A DNA stretch of 9,217 nt, taken from NCBI GenBank assembly GCA_947624405.1, contig CANQKB010000060.1:1-9217 (forward strand). Reading direction: 5' to 3'. The position numbers and the translations under genes were made by a program. Origin of the DNA: an uncultured Clostridia bacterium. GTDB taxonomy: Bacteria; Bacillota; Clostridia; TANB77; CAG-508. Below the pieces are notes generated by a model. It was not told the origin of the DNA, ran no database searches, and saw nothing but the letters and a program-made list of their open reading frames with translations. Below are positions 1 through 6,883 of the stretch, in pieces. Positions within the stretch are counted from its first letter, which is position 1, and every line of letters begins with the position of its first letter.

Positions 1-870
1 AATGTGTCCTCCTCCTCCAAAAATCGAACAAACCTCTGATACATTTACATATTCATTAGAACGAAGTGAAGCTTTAAATACCCCTTCTTTTTCTCTTAAG
101 AAAATAGATATTTCAACTCCTTCAATATCTCTTCCTATATCCACTAAGCCCTCATGATCTCCTGGCTCTGCATTTGTTTCAATATCATCTTCTGCTGTTA
201 TATATGTAAATGCAATTTTTCCATCTTCAAAAAATTCCATTCTATCAATAGCTTTCTTTGTAAGAGCAAAACTAGCTTTAGTCTTAACTTGTAATACTTT
301 TTTGCATATTTCAGATACATTTATACCTTGCCTTAAAAGACGAGACACAAATTCAAAAGTTTCCGTATTAACACTTTCATATCTAAAACCGCCAGTATCT
401 GTCACAATTCCAGTAAGTAAGCATGTACCAATATCCTTATTTATTTCAATTCCCATACTTGTTAAAACTATAATTAAAGTCTGGCAACATGCGGGTGAAA
501 CTGGATCTACAAAATTATAATCTGCAAACATTGTATTTGTACCATGATGATCAATTGATATTTTTACTTTTGCATCTTCATACCAATTTTCATATCCAGT
601 AAGTCTCAATGTATCTGTGCAATCTAATGATATACCTAGATCATATACAAAATCTTTCTTACCTTCTTCTTTTATATTTTCAGCACCTGGTAAAAACGTG
701 AATGTCTTTGGACATTTTGGTATTACCACATCCACATCTTTACCAAGGCCACTAAGTGCCTGATACATTGCAAGTGAACTTCCAACTGCATCTCCATCTG
801 GTGATTCATGTGTAAGTATTACTATATTTTTTGCTTTGTTTATTTCCTCTATTATACTATCTAATGTCAT
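1..870 (-). CDS. nrnA: DHH/DHHA1-family phosphoesterase, NrnA-like nano-RNase/pAp phosphatase (3' end outside window)
   Basis: The frame is open from the ATG at 870 to the window edge (290 codons). Members of this family are usually about 310-325 residues, so roughly 25-35 C-terminal residues are missing. The motifs for the metal-dependent DHH fold are all visible: HESPDGDAVGSS at residues 21-32, SLDCTD at 81-86, the DHH triad itself at 107-109 (SIDHHGTN), and GIVTDTGGFR at 154-163. The DHHA1 substrate-binding domain ends in the glycine-rich FGGGGHI at 284-290, right at the edge. Known members degrade 2-5-nt RNAs and dephosphorylate pAp to AMP in the cytoplasm. The start is supported by GGAGGGG, 3 nt upstream, overlapping the end of rbfA; the gap to rbfA is 11 nt, so it is the last visible gene of the operon. 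Clostridial operons commonly have a DHH gene between rbfA and truB, which fits. The family is certain; the exact substrate is inferred. Confidence 0.93.
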   Translation of the reverse strand, partial: MTLDSIIEEINKAKNIVILTHESPDGDAVGSSLAMYQALSGLGKDVDVVIPKCPKTFTFLPGAENIKEEGKKDFVYDLGISLDCTDTLRLTGYENWYEDAKVKISIDHHGTNTMFADYNFVDPVSPACCQTLIIVLTSMGIEINKDIGTCLLTGIVTDTGGFRYESVNTETFEFVSRLLRQGINVSEICKKVLQVKTKASFALTKKAIDRMEFFEDGKIAFTYITAEDDIETNAEPGDHEGLVDIGRDIEGVEISIFLREKEGVFKASLRSNEYVNVSEVCSIFGGGGHI

Positions 871-881
871 AAACCCCTCCA

Positions 882-1241
882 TTAATTTTCTTTTGGCATT
901 ATTTCCTTTAAAATCTGGTCTATTTTTGCCCCATATTCCATTGAGTCATCTAGTACAAATATAAGTTCTGGTGTTATTCTCAAATTAATTCTTTTGGCAA
1001 TTTCTGTTCTTATATATCCTGTCGATTTCTTTAAATTTGCAAAAGTTTCTTTTGTGTTTTTGGCATTTAATATACTAACATACACTTTTGCATATTTTAA
1101 ATCAGGAGTTATCTTTGTTTTTGTAACACTAATTAATCCCGTGATTTTAGGATTTTTTAACTCATAATTTATAATATTACTTATTTCCTTTTTTAACTCC
1201 TCATCTATTCTACCCAATCGGTTTGAATTTTTACCTGTCAT
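882..1241 (-). CDS. rbfA: Ribosome-binding factor A
   Basis: RbfA is a single-domain KH-type protein that binds the 30S subunit late in assembly and helps mature the 5' end of 16S rRNA. The protein begins MTGKNSNRLGRIDEELKKEI and continues with the family's typical block around ELKNPKITGLISVTKTKI and DLKYAKVYVSIL, then the C-terminal RITPELIFVLDDSMEYGAKI region. I chose the ATG at 1241 (119 residues, the usual RbfA length). It has AAAGGA 8 nt upstream, whereas in-frame starts further upstream (1260 and 1277) lie inside the preceding small gene and have no good ribosome binding site. The upstream gene stops one nucleotide before this start, so translation is probably coupled. nrnA follows after 11 nt. 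No anomalies are visible. Confidence 0.95.
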   Translation of the reverse strand: MTGKNSNRLGRIDEELKKEISNIINYELKNPKITGLISVTKTKITPDLKYAKVYVSILNAKNTKETFANLKKSTGYIRTEIAKRINLRITPELIFVLDDSMEYGAKIDQILKEIMPKEN

Positions 1242-1242
1242 T

Positions 1243-1386
1243 TTATTTTTCCTTTCCATCTTGAGTCTTTGGTGCATACTTATGTTTCATTAAGCTTTCT
1301 CTTACTCTTTTTGATTGTTCTTCTGGTGAAGGTGCATTTTCTCTAAGTCTTTTATAAAATTCTTTACTTCTTTGATGATAATTCAT
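1243..1386 (-). CDS. Small basic protein of unknown function between infB and rbfA (47 aa)
   Basis: I do not recognise this protein. It begins MNYHQRSKEFYKRLRENAPS and ends KTQDGKEK. It is highly charged (13 Lys/Arg against 7 Asp/Glu), has no cysteine, no hydrophobic segment and no signal peptide, and is probably helical and cytoplasmic. Support for it being a real gene is contextual. Two in-frame TAA codons stand directly before the ATG, AAAGGA lies about 10 nt upstream in the same GAAAGGAAAA context used by rimP and rbfA, and its TAA is one nucleotide from the rbfA ATG, as expected for translational coupling. It occupies the slot where Bacillus has ylxP (DUF503, about 90 aa), but neither length nor sequence resembles that family. 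A nucleic-acid or ribosome-associated role is only inference from charge and neighbours. Confidence 0.68.
   Translation of the reverse strand: MNYHQRSKEFYKRLRENAPSPEEQSKRVRESLMKHKYAPKTQDGKEK
1250..1255 (-). promoter_or_regulatory. Ribosome binding site that fixes the rbfA start
   Basis: AAAGGA (minus strand) lies 8 nt before the ATG at 1241 and inside the last codons of the small upstream gene. The same GAAAGGAAAA string precedes rimP and the 47-codon gene, so it looks like this genome's standard site. It favours the 119-residue form of RbfA over the longer forms. Confidence 0.75.
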
Positions 1387-1396
1387 TTATTATTTT

Positions 1397-1402
1397 TCCT
1401 TT
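1397..1402 (-). promoter_or_regulatory. Ribosome binding site of the 47-codon gene
   Basis: AAAGGA (minus strand), about 10 nt before the ATG at 1386, lies in a 75-nt gap after infB that otherwise shows no hairpin terminator or promoter. This is the main argument that the 47-codon frame is translated. Confidence 0.6.
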
Positions 1403-1461
1403 CTTCACATTGTACAGGGGAAATCCATTTTTATATTGATTTTCCATATACAATAAATTAA

Positions 1462-4437
1462 TTATTTTTTTATTTCTTCCATTATGAATACTTCTAAAGT
1501 ATCACCTTCTATAATATCGTTAAAGTTTTCAACTTGAAGTCCACATTCATATCCTGCTGATACTTCTTTTACATCATCTTTAAATCTCTTTAAAGATGCA
1601 AGTTTTCCTTCATGAATTACAACATTATCTCTAATTACTCTTACTCCTGCATTTCTCGTAATTTTTCCATCTAATACATAACATCCTGCTATTGTACCTA
1701 TACTGCTTACTTTAAATATTTGTCTTACTTCAGCATTTCCTATAACCTTTTCTTCATATGTTGGATCCAACATTCCTTTCATAGCAGATTCTACATCTTC
1801 TATAGCTTTATAAATTACAGAATATTGTTTAATTTCAATTTCTTCTTTTTTTGCCATTTCCTTAGCTATTGGTTCAGGTCTAACATTGAACGCTATAATA
1901 ATAGCATTTGCAACCTTTGCTAGTGTTACATCAGATTCTGTCACTCCACCAACAGCTGCATGTATTACTTGAACTTTAACTTCTTCATTAGAAATTTTTT
2001 CCAAGCTTGTTTTAACTGCTTCTACAGATCCTTGAACATCTGCTTTTACAATTAAATTTAATTGTTTTAGTTTATTCTTTTCTATTTGTGAGAATAAATC
2101 ATTTAAGCTAACTTTTGACATTGCATTAATTGATTTTTCTCTTTCTTGACGTTTTCTCTTTTCAATTAAATGTTTAGCAGTTTTTTCATCTTTTACTTCA
2201 TAGAATGTTTCTCCTGCTTCTGGAACTTCTGTAAGTCCTATAATTTCAACTGGTGTAGAAGGTCCAGCCTTCTTTACCTTTTTACCCTTATCATTTGTCA
2301 TAGCTCTTATTCTGCCAATAACAGAACCAACAACTATTGTATCTCCAGTATCAAGTGTACCACGTTGAACAAGCATTGTTGCAATTGGTCCTCTTGTTTT
2401 ATCAAGTCTTGCCTCTATAACTACACCTTTTGCCTGTTTATTTGGATTTGCTTTTAATTCTTGTACATCTGCAACAAGTAAAACCATTTCTAGTAATCCA
2501 TCTATATTTATCCTCTTTTTAGCTGAAATTTCAACAAATACAGTATCTCCGCCCCATTCTTCTGGAACTAAATCATATTTCATTAATTCTTGTTTTACTT
2601 TTTCTGGATTTGCACCTTCAACATCTATTTTATTTATTGCTACAATTATTGGAATATTTGCATTTTTCGCATGGTTAATAGCTTCAATAGTTTGTGGCAT
2701 TACTCCATCATTTGCTGCAACAACCAAAATTGCTATATCTGTAACTTGAGCACCTCTTGCTCTCATAGAAGTAAATGCCTCATGTCCTGGTGTATCAAGG
2801 AATGTTATTTCTCTTCCATTAACTTCAACCATATACGCACCAATATGTTGTGTAATTCCTCCTGCTTCACCTTCAATTACATTTGTTGACCTAACTGCAT
2901 CTAATAATGATGTTTTTCCATGATCTACGTGTCCCATAACAACTATAACTGGTGGTCTTGGTTTTAAATCCTCTTCTTTATCATCTGAATCATCAAATAG
3001 TATATCTTCCTCTGTAATTACTTCTTTCTTTTTCGCTGTTATTCCAAAATCTTGAGCAATTAAAAATGCTGTATCAAAGTCTATTTCATTATTTATTGTT
3101 GCCATTATTCCATAATCAAATAATTTCTTAATTATATCACTTGTCGTTTTTTTCATTTCTTGTGCTAAATCTTTTACAGTGATAGATTCTGGAATAGTTA
3201 TTTCTGTTAATTTGAAGATTTTTTGCTTTGTTCTTTCTTCATTTACAGTATTTTTCTTTTTACCTTTTTTACCTCTTGTAGTTGTTAAATCATAATAATC
3301 AAGCATTCCACCTTCTAAATCGCCAAACATATTTGATAAACTATTTTCTTGTTTTAGATTTCTTAGTTTACCTGAATCAAATTCTTCATTATCTCTTCCT
3401 GTTTTCGAATTTCTTTTTTGTCTCGTTTCATCTCCAGAATTTCTATTATTATTTTTTTGTTTTGTCATACTTCTATTATAGTCTCTTGTATTGTCTTTTT
3501 CTCCCATATCTTGAGCCATAATATTTTTGATATTTTTCTCAATACCCTTTTCATCAAGTTTCTTATTATTTTTGTAATCTCCGTTATCAAAATTCCTATG
3601 TCCCTGATTTTTACCATTATTTTTTTCATTTCTATTATTTTTATCACCAAAATTAAATTTAGCATTTTTATTATTTCCATTAAATTTATTATCATTATAA
3701 TTTTTTTGACGATTATTATCAAATCTTGGTTTATTTGAAAAATCTCTATTCTCACGTTTTCTACCATTTTGGTTATTTTGTGCATTACGTGTATTTTGAT
3801 TTACTTGATTACTTTTAGCATTTAGGTTACTTTGATTATTTTGAACTTTTTGAGTATTTTGAATATTTACTTTATTTGGGACACTTTCTTTAACTTTTTC
3901 TTGAACTTTCTCTGGTTTTTGCTCTTCTTTTTGTTCTACCTTCACTGGCTCTTCTACTTTCTCCTCTACTTTAGGTTTTTCTACTTCTTTAACTTTAGGT
4001 TCTTCTTTTTTTGGCTTAGGTTTCAACCCAAATAACTCACTTGCCGTCATTGGTTTAGATGGCTTATCTCTATAAACTATATTGTATTCTTTACTTTTAT
4101 TTCTTTCAACAAAACCAACTTCTTTATTTCTATTATGATTTTCTTTTTCTTTTCTCTCTTCTTCTCTTCTTGCTAATTCTTCATCAGAAATAATAACTTC
4201 ACGTCTAATTATAACAGGTGCCTTTTCCTTTTTGTTCTCTTTCTCTTTTTGCTTTTCTTTGCTAGGTTTTTCATTTTTTTGTTTTGACATTTCTCTTTCT
4301 ATTTTATTTGCCGCCTCTCCTTCTATAGTACTTAAATGGCTTTTAATTTCAATTCCAAGGTTTGAAGCCATTTCCATAATTTCTTTACTTGATTTTTTTA
4401 ATTTTTTTGCTAATTCATGTATTTTTATTCTTTCCAT
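1462..4437 (-). CDS. infB: Translation initiation factor IF-2
   Basis: IF-2 is the GTPase that places fMet-tRNA on the 30S subunit and promotes subunit joining. The 991 residues read: an IF2_N domain at about 1-50 (IKIHELAKKLKKSSKEI), a charged then Asn/Lys/Gln-rich low-complexity linker at about 50-400, a second IF2_N domain at about 408-460 (TIPESITVKDLAQEMKKTTS), the G domain from about 495, and domains II-IV to the end. G-domain motifs are intact: G1 GHVDHGKT 502-509, G2 GGITQHIGAY 526-535, G3 DTPGHE 548-553, G4 NKID 602-605, G5 SAK 638-640. The C-terminal fMet-tRNA-binding domain is present (YECGLQVENFNDIIEGD near the end). The protein is longer than many Firmicute IF-2 proteins because of the linker. 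The ATG at 4437 follows GGGGGTGA with a 6-nt spacer, which overlaps the ylxQ stop; the gap between the genes is 6 nt. Confidence 0.98.
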   Translation of the reverse strand: MERIKIHELAKKLKKSSKEIMEMASNLGIEIKSHLSTIEGEAANKIEREMSKQKNEKPSKEKQKEKENKKEKAPVIIRREVIISDEELARREEERKEKENHNRNKEVGFVERNKSKEYNIVYRDKPSKPMTASELFGLKPKPKKEEPKVKEVEKPKVEEKVEEPVKVEQKEEQKPEKVQEKVKESVPNKVNIQNTQKVQNNQSNLNAKSNQVNQNTRNAQNNQNGRKRENRDFSNKPRFDNNRQKNYNDNKFNGNNKNAKFNFGDKNNRNEKNNGKNQGHRNFDNGDYKNNKKLDEKGIEKNIKNIMAQDMGEKDNTRDYNRSMTKQKNNNRNSGDETRQKRNSKTGRDNEEFDSGKLRNLKQENSLSNMFGDLEGGMLDYYDLTTTRGKKGKKKNTVNEERTKQKIFKLTEITIPESITVKDLAQEMKKTTSDIIKKLFDYGIMATINNEIDFDTAFLIAQDFGITAKKKEVITEEDILFDDSDDKEEDLKPRPPVIVVMGHVDHGKTSLLDAVRSTNVIEGEAGGITQHIGAYMVEVNGREITFLDTPGHEAFTSMRARGAQVTDIAILVVAANDGVMPQTIEAINHAKNANIPIIVAINKIDVEGANPEKVKQELMKYDLVPEEWGGDTVFVEISAKKRINIDGLLEMVLLVADVQELKANPNKQAKGVVIEARLDKTRGPIATMLVQRGTLDTGDTIVVGSVIGRIRAMTNDKGKKVKKAGPSTPVEIIGLTEVPEAGETFYEVKDEKTAKHLIEKRKRQEREKSINAMSKVSLNDLFSQIEKNKLKQLNLIVKADVQGSVEAVKTSLEKISNEEVKVQVIHAAVGGVTESDVTLAKVANAIIIAFNVRPEPIAKEMAKKEEIEIKQYSVIYKAIEDVESAMKGMLDPTYEEKVIGNAEVRQIFKVSSIGTIAGCYVLDGKITRNAGVRVIRDNVVIHEGKLASLKRFKDDVKEVSAGYECGLQVENFNDIIEGDTLEVFIMEEIKK
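3240..4290 (-). other. Low-complexity Asn/Lys/Gln-rich linker within IF-2
   Basis: IF-2 residues of about 50-400 form a long disordered-looking stretch. It is Lys/Glu/Pro/Val-rich to about residue 190 (KPKVEEKVEEPVKVEQKEEQ), then strongly Asn-rich with Gln, Lys and Arg to about 350 (for example NNQNGRKRENRDFSNKPRFD). At the DNA level it is AT-biased (AAT/AAA codons), which explains several spurious long open frames on the other strand and in other frames here. IF-2 N-terminal linkers are variable in all bacteria; asparagine enrichment is what an AT-rich genome would produce. Confidence 0.85.
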
Positions 4438-4443
4438 AGCAAA

Positions 4444-4755
4444 TCACCCCCGATTACATTTTTCTAGTATTCCTTCTGAAAAATTCTTATCCGTTATGCA
4501 GATTATTGCTCTATTTTTCTTTCCAATAGCATGACTTAATTCGTCTATTGTACTTAATTGTATTACTTTTGTTTCAGTATTAGTACAAACATATATAACA
4601 TTTTTCTTACTTTTTTCAGATGTATCTTTTGCAACAATAACGAGTTTAGCTTTACGTTTTTGTATGCATTCACAAACTGCATCCATGCCTGATACGACTT
4701 TTCCTGATTTTGACGCCAGACCTAGAATACCTAAAAACTTTTCATTCTCTGTCAA
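4444..4755 (-). CDS. ylxQ: L7Ae-family RNA-binding protein YlxQ (probable TTG start)
   Basis: YlxQ/RplGA proteins are small L7Ae-fold proteins thought to bind kink-turn RNA. The signature LGLASKSGKVVSG near the N-terminus, the KRKAKLVIVAKDTSEKSKKN block and the IGKKNRAIICITDKNFSEGI tail match the family, and the length (103 residues) is normal. The frame extends to a GTG at 4764, but AAGAGGTG at 4762-4769 is a good ribosome binding site lying over that GTG with a 6-nt spacer to TTG at 4755, so TTG is the likelier start (M-TENEKFLGILG). The gene sits between nusA and infB, where the family is found in Firmicutes, 23 nt after nusA and 6 nt before infB; its stop codon lies in the infB ribosome binding site, suggesting coupling. 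The usual neighbour ylxR is missing. Confidence 0.92.
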   Translation of the reverse strand: MTENEKFLGILGLASKSGKVVSGMDAVCECIQKRKAKLVIVAKDTSEKSKKNVIYVCTNTETKVIQLSTIDELSHAIGKKNRAIICITDKNFSEGILEKCNRG

Positions 4756-4761
4756 ATAACA

Positions 4762-4769
4762 CACCTCTT
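4762..4769 (-). promoter_or_regulatory. Ribosome binding site that selects the TTG start of ylxQ
   Basis: AAGAGGTG (minus strand) ends 6 nt before TTG at 4755-4753. It covers the alternative GTG at 4764-4762, which would have no site of its own at proper distance. A TTG start often lowers expression, so YlxQ may be made less than NusA and IF-2 from the same message (inference). Confidence 0.7.
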
Positions 4770-4778
4770 ATTCTAACT

Positions 4779-5900
4779 TTATTCTTCTACATTTGCATTC
4801 ATTTCTTCATCATTTTCTTCTTCCATTTCTTCTTGCATTTTCATTATCATTTCTTTGAATTGTGTTTCTGATTTAATATCTATCTTCCAATTAGTAAGTC
4901 TTGCTGCAAGTCTTGCATTCTGTCCTGATTTTCCTATTGCAAGTGATAATTGATCATCTGGTACAATCACTCTTGCTGACTTTTCTTCTTCATTTATATC
5001 CACAGCCATGACTTTTGCTGGCAATAATGCAGATGAAATAAATATACTTGGTTCTTCATTCCATTCTATTACATCTATTTTTTCTCCATTTAATTCATTA
5101 ATAATATTTTGAATTCTTACGCCCTTCTGTCCTACACATGAACCTACTGGATCAATATTTTCGTTTTGTGCATGTACTGCAACTTTACATCTATTTCCTG
5201 GGTCTCTTGAAACACTTTTTACTTCAATTAAACCTTCGTATATTTCTGGTATTTCAAATTCAAATAATTTTTTTACAAATTCTCCAGAACTTCTTGAAAC
5301 TATAACTTGAGGAACTCCTTTACTTCCTTTTACTACGTCCATAACATATGCTTTTACTTTATCATTTACTTCGTAGTGTTCTGTAGGAATTTGCTCTTTT
5401 GTTGGCATTATTCCTTCAAGTTTTCCAAGGTCTAAAACTATTATTCCTTTATCAACTTTTTGAACTATTCCTGATACTATTTCTCCTTTTCTCTCATTAA
5501 ATTCACCAAATACAATGTTTCTTTCAGCTTCTCTTAATTTTTGAATTATTACTTGCTTTGCTGTCTGTGCTGCAATCCTACCAAAATTTCTAGGGTTGAT
5601 TTCTATATCAACAGTATCTCCTATTTCTAAGTTTTTATTTATTTTAACTGCTTCTTCTTTTGATATTTGAAGTACAGGATTTTCAACTACTTCAACTATT
5701 TCTTTAACTGAATATATGTGTATTTCGTTTGTTTCTCTATCTATTACAACTTTGGCATTCTCACTATCCTTATAATTGTTTTTATATGCTGTAATCAATG
5801 CTATCTCTATTTGTTCTAACATATACTCCTTTTTTATTCCTTTTTCTTGTTCTAATGCTTCTAATGCTATATCTAGCTCTTTATTATCAATAGCTTTCAT
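4779..5900 (-). CDS. nusA: Transcription termination/antitermination factor NusA
   Basis: NusA binds RNA polymerase and nascent RNA and controls pausing, termination and antitermination. The 373 residues match the compact Gram-positive form (about 370 aa) without the C-terminal acidic repeats of enterobacterial NusA. Domains in order: N-terminal RNA polymerase-binding domain at about 1-125, S1 domain at about 133-202 (GEIVSGIVQKVDKGIIVLDL), KH1 at about 205-280 with VGSCVGQKGVRIQNIINEL, and KH2 at about 283-345 with AIGKSGQNARLAARLTNWKI. The tail is strongly acidic (EEMEEENDEE). The ATG at 5900 follows GAAAGGGTTGATT, a somewhat distant but plausible ribosome binding site directly after the rimP stop (18-nt gap). 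ylxQ follows after 23 nt. No anomalies. Confidence 0.98.
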   Translation of the reverse strand: MKAIDNKELDIALEALEQEKGIKKEYMLEQIEIALITAYKNNYKDSENAKVVIDRETNEIHIYSVKEIVEVVENPVLQISKEEAVKINKNLEIGDTVDIEINPRNFGRIAAQTAKQVIIQKLREAERNIVFGEFNERKGEIVSGIVQKVDKGIIVLDLGKLEGIMPTKEQIPTEHYEVNDKVKAYVMDVVKGSKGVPQVIVSRSSGEFVKKLFEFEIPEIYEGLIEVKSVSRDPGNRCKVAVHAQNENIDPVGSCVGQKGVRIQNIINELNGEKIDVIEWNEEPSIFISSALLPAKVMAVDINEEEKSARVIVPDDQLSLAIGKSGQNARLAARLTNWKIDIKSETQFKEMIMKMQEEMEEENDEEMNANVEE

Positions 5901-5918
5901 TTTCTAATCAACCCTTTC

Positions 5919-6368
5919 TTACCAATATTTTGTTTTTATTTGTGCTATCTGCTCTTTTTTTATTTCTTTTTCTTCTTCGTCTGTTTCTATATAAATTTTT
6001 TCTTCATCAAATTTCAAAAGTTTCCCTATTATTTGCTTTTTTCCATCAATTGGTTTAAATAATTTTATTTCAACATCCTTACCTATATTTTCTTTGAAAT
6101 GCTCTGGCTTTCTAAGTACTCTTTCTACACCAGGTGATGATACTTCTAAAAAATATTCTGTTTTTATATAATCTGCTTTATCCAAAGAATCATTTATAGC
6201 ATTAGTAACATTTTCACAATCTTCTAACCCTATTCCATTTTCTTTGTCTATGAATATTCTTAGGTAGTAATCTTTTCCTTCTTTTACATATTCTACATCA
6301 TATAGCTTATATCCCAATTTTTCTATTATTGGCTTTACTAAACTTTCAACCTTTCCTTCTATTGCCAT
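5919..6368 (-). CDS. rimP: Ribosome maturation factor RimP
   Basis: RimP acts early in assembly of the 30S subunit 3' domain. At 149 residues it has normal length. The N-terminal alpha/beta domain (about 1-85) carries GYKLYDVEYVKEGKDYYLRI and the family signature YFLEVSSPGVERVLRK (72-87); the C-terminal SH3-like domain runs from about 90 to 149 (GKDVEIKLFKPIDGKKQIIG). The ATG at 6368 has AAAGGA about 7 nt upstream. It is the first gene of the operon, 70 nt or so downstream of a strong promoter, with a perfect hairpin in the leader; nusA follows after 18 nt. This rimP-nusA start is conserved across bacteria. Confidence 0.97.
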   Translation of the reverse strand: MAIEGKVESLVKPIIEKLGYKLYDVEYVKEGKDYYLRIFIDKENGIGLEDCENVTNAINDSLDKADYIKTEYFLEVSSPGVERVLRKPEHFKENIGKDVEIKLFKPIDGKKQIIGKLLKFDEEKIYIETDEEEKEIKKEQIAQIKTKYW

Positions 6369-6391
6369 ATATTTTCCTTTCTATAATTAAC

Positions 6392-6418
6392 GAAGAGTGG
6401 AATTTGCTTCCACTCTTC
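6392..6418 (-). promoter_or_regulatory. Perfect 11-bp hairpin in the rimP leader
   Basis: GAAGAGTGGAA (6392-6402) and its exact reverse complement (6408-6418) flank a 5-nt loop. The hairpin lies between the promoter and the rimP ribosome binding site, so it is in the 5' leader of the operon mRNA, beginning about 16 nt after the predicted transcription start. On the minus strand it is followed by GTTAATTATAG rather than a run of U, so it is not a good intrinsic terminator in that direction. It could be an RNA-protein binding site, a stability element, or part of an attenuator. It is also the only strong hairpin that could serve the upstream surface-protein gene, which has no terminator of its own. 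Confidence 0.6.
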
Positions 6419-6440
6419 TGTCTCATTTTATGCTTTTATT

Positions 6441-6469
6441 ATTTTACTACGTTTTGTAGGCTTTGTCAA
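6441..6469 (-). promoter_or_regulatory. Vegetative (sigma-A) promoter of the rimP-nusA-infB operon
   Basis: On the minus strand a perfect -35 TTGACA (6464-6469) is followed by a 17-bp spacer and the -10 TAAAAT (6441-6446), 5 of 6 matches to consensus. Transcription would start near 6434, giving a leader of about 66 nt before rimP. The position between the surface-protein stop and rimP, together with the match quality, makes this the most secure regulatory site in the window. Confidence 0.85.
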
Positions 6470-6479
6470 GGGTTTGACA
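6464..6479. repeat. Short dyad TGTCAA-N4-TTGACA overlapping the -35 box
   Basis: TGTCAA and TTGACA form a perfect inverted repeat with a GGGT centre. One arm is the -35 box of the operon promoter. It may be an operator for a dimeric regulator, or a chance duplication of the hexamer; no regulator is seen nearby. Confidence 0.3.
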
Positions 6480-6876
6480 CGATATTCTTTCAAATTTAAG
6501 ACACATCTATTGATACTACGTGATCTAGCTGTACATCACTCCACTCAATTACACCATCAGTCGTTATACTTGGCCACTTAATAACTGCTGGATTTGAAGC
6601 TGGTACAACGGATAAGTCGTGGTTAATACCATCTAGAGGTTCATTTGAATTACATCCAAACTTACCCTTGATGATATTATATTTATAGGACCCGGATGCC
6701 TCTAGAGAGCGGTTTAGTGTAGATAGAAAATAGTCCACCGTCCGTGTTCAAGACAACGTTCAGATTCGAATCAGAGAGTTCAATTGTAGACCTCTTCGAG
6801 AAGACTGAAGCATGGTCTTTAACGTCAAGAGAAGCGCCCTTGGCATTCAGGTAGATAACATAGGTGCTATCTGATG

Positions 6877-6883
6877 CCCCCCC
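6877..6883 (-). repeat. G7 homopolymer within the surface-protein coding strand
   Basis: Seven consecutive G on the minus strand encode part of SSGGAS (AGT GGG GGG GCA). It is the longest G/C run I see in the window. Tracts of this kind in surface-protein genes can vary in length by slippage. Here seven bases keep the local frame open on both sides, so the tract is not itself one of the six frame breaks. Confidence 0.6.

Noticed and set aside
1242..1277. Longer RbfA starting at 1260 or 1277
   Set aside because: These starts lie inside the upstream small gene, lack a ribosome binding site and add residues (HQRLKMERKNK) with no counterpart in normal-length RbfA.
1364..1447. A 27-codon minus-strand frame starting MENQYKNGFPLYN in the infB to small-gene gap
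   Set aside because: There is no ribosome binding site before its ATG (the upstream sequence is AATTTATTGTAT) and it overlaps the start of the better supported 47-codon gene in another frame. Conservation could revive it.
2170..4035. Several plus-strand open frames of 67-106 codons opposite infB, and a 106-codon minus-strand frame at 3465-3785
   Set aside because: They are Phe/Ile/Cys/Ser- or Ile-rich shadows produced by the AT-rich, Asn/Lys-rich infB coding sequence, overlap a certain gene, and have no convincing ribosome binding site or family resemblance.
4444..4764. GTG at 4764 as the ylxQ start
   Set aside because: The GTG lies within the AAGAGGTG ribosome binding site, which is correctly spaced for the TTG at 4755 instead.
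6392..6434. Leader hairpin as an intrinsic terminator
   Set aside because: On the minus strand the stem is followed by GTTAATTATAG without a U-run; on the plus strand only a weak TGTCTCATTTT follows and no plus-strand gene needs a terminator there.
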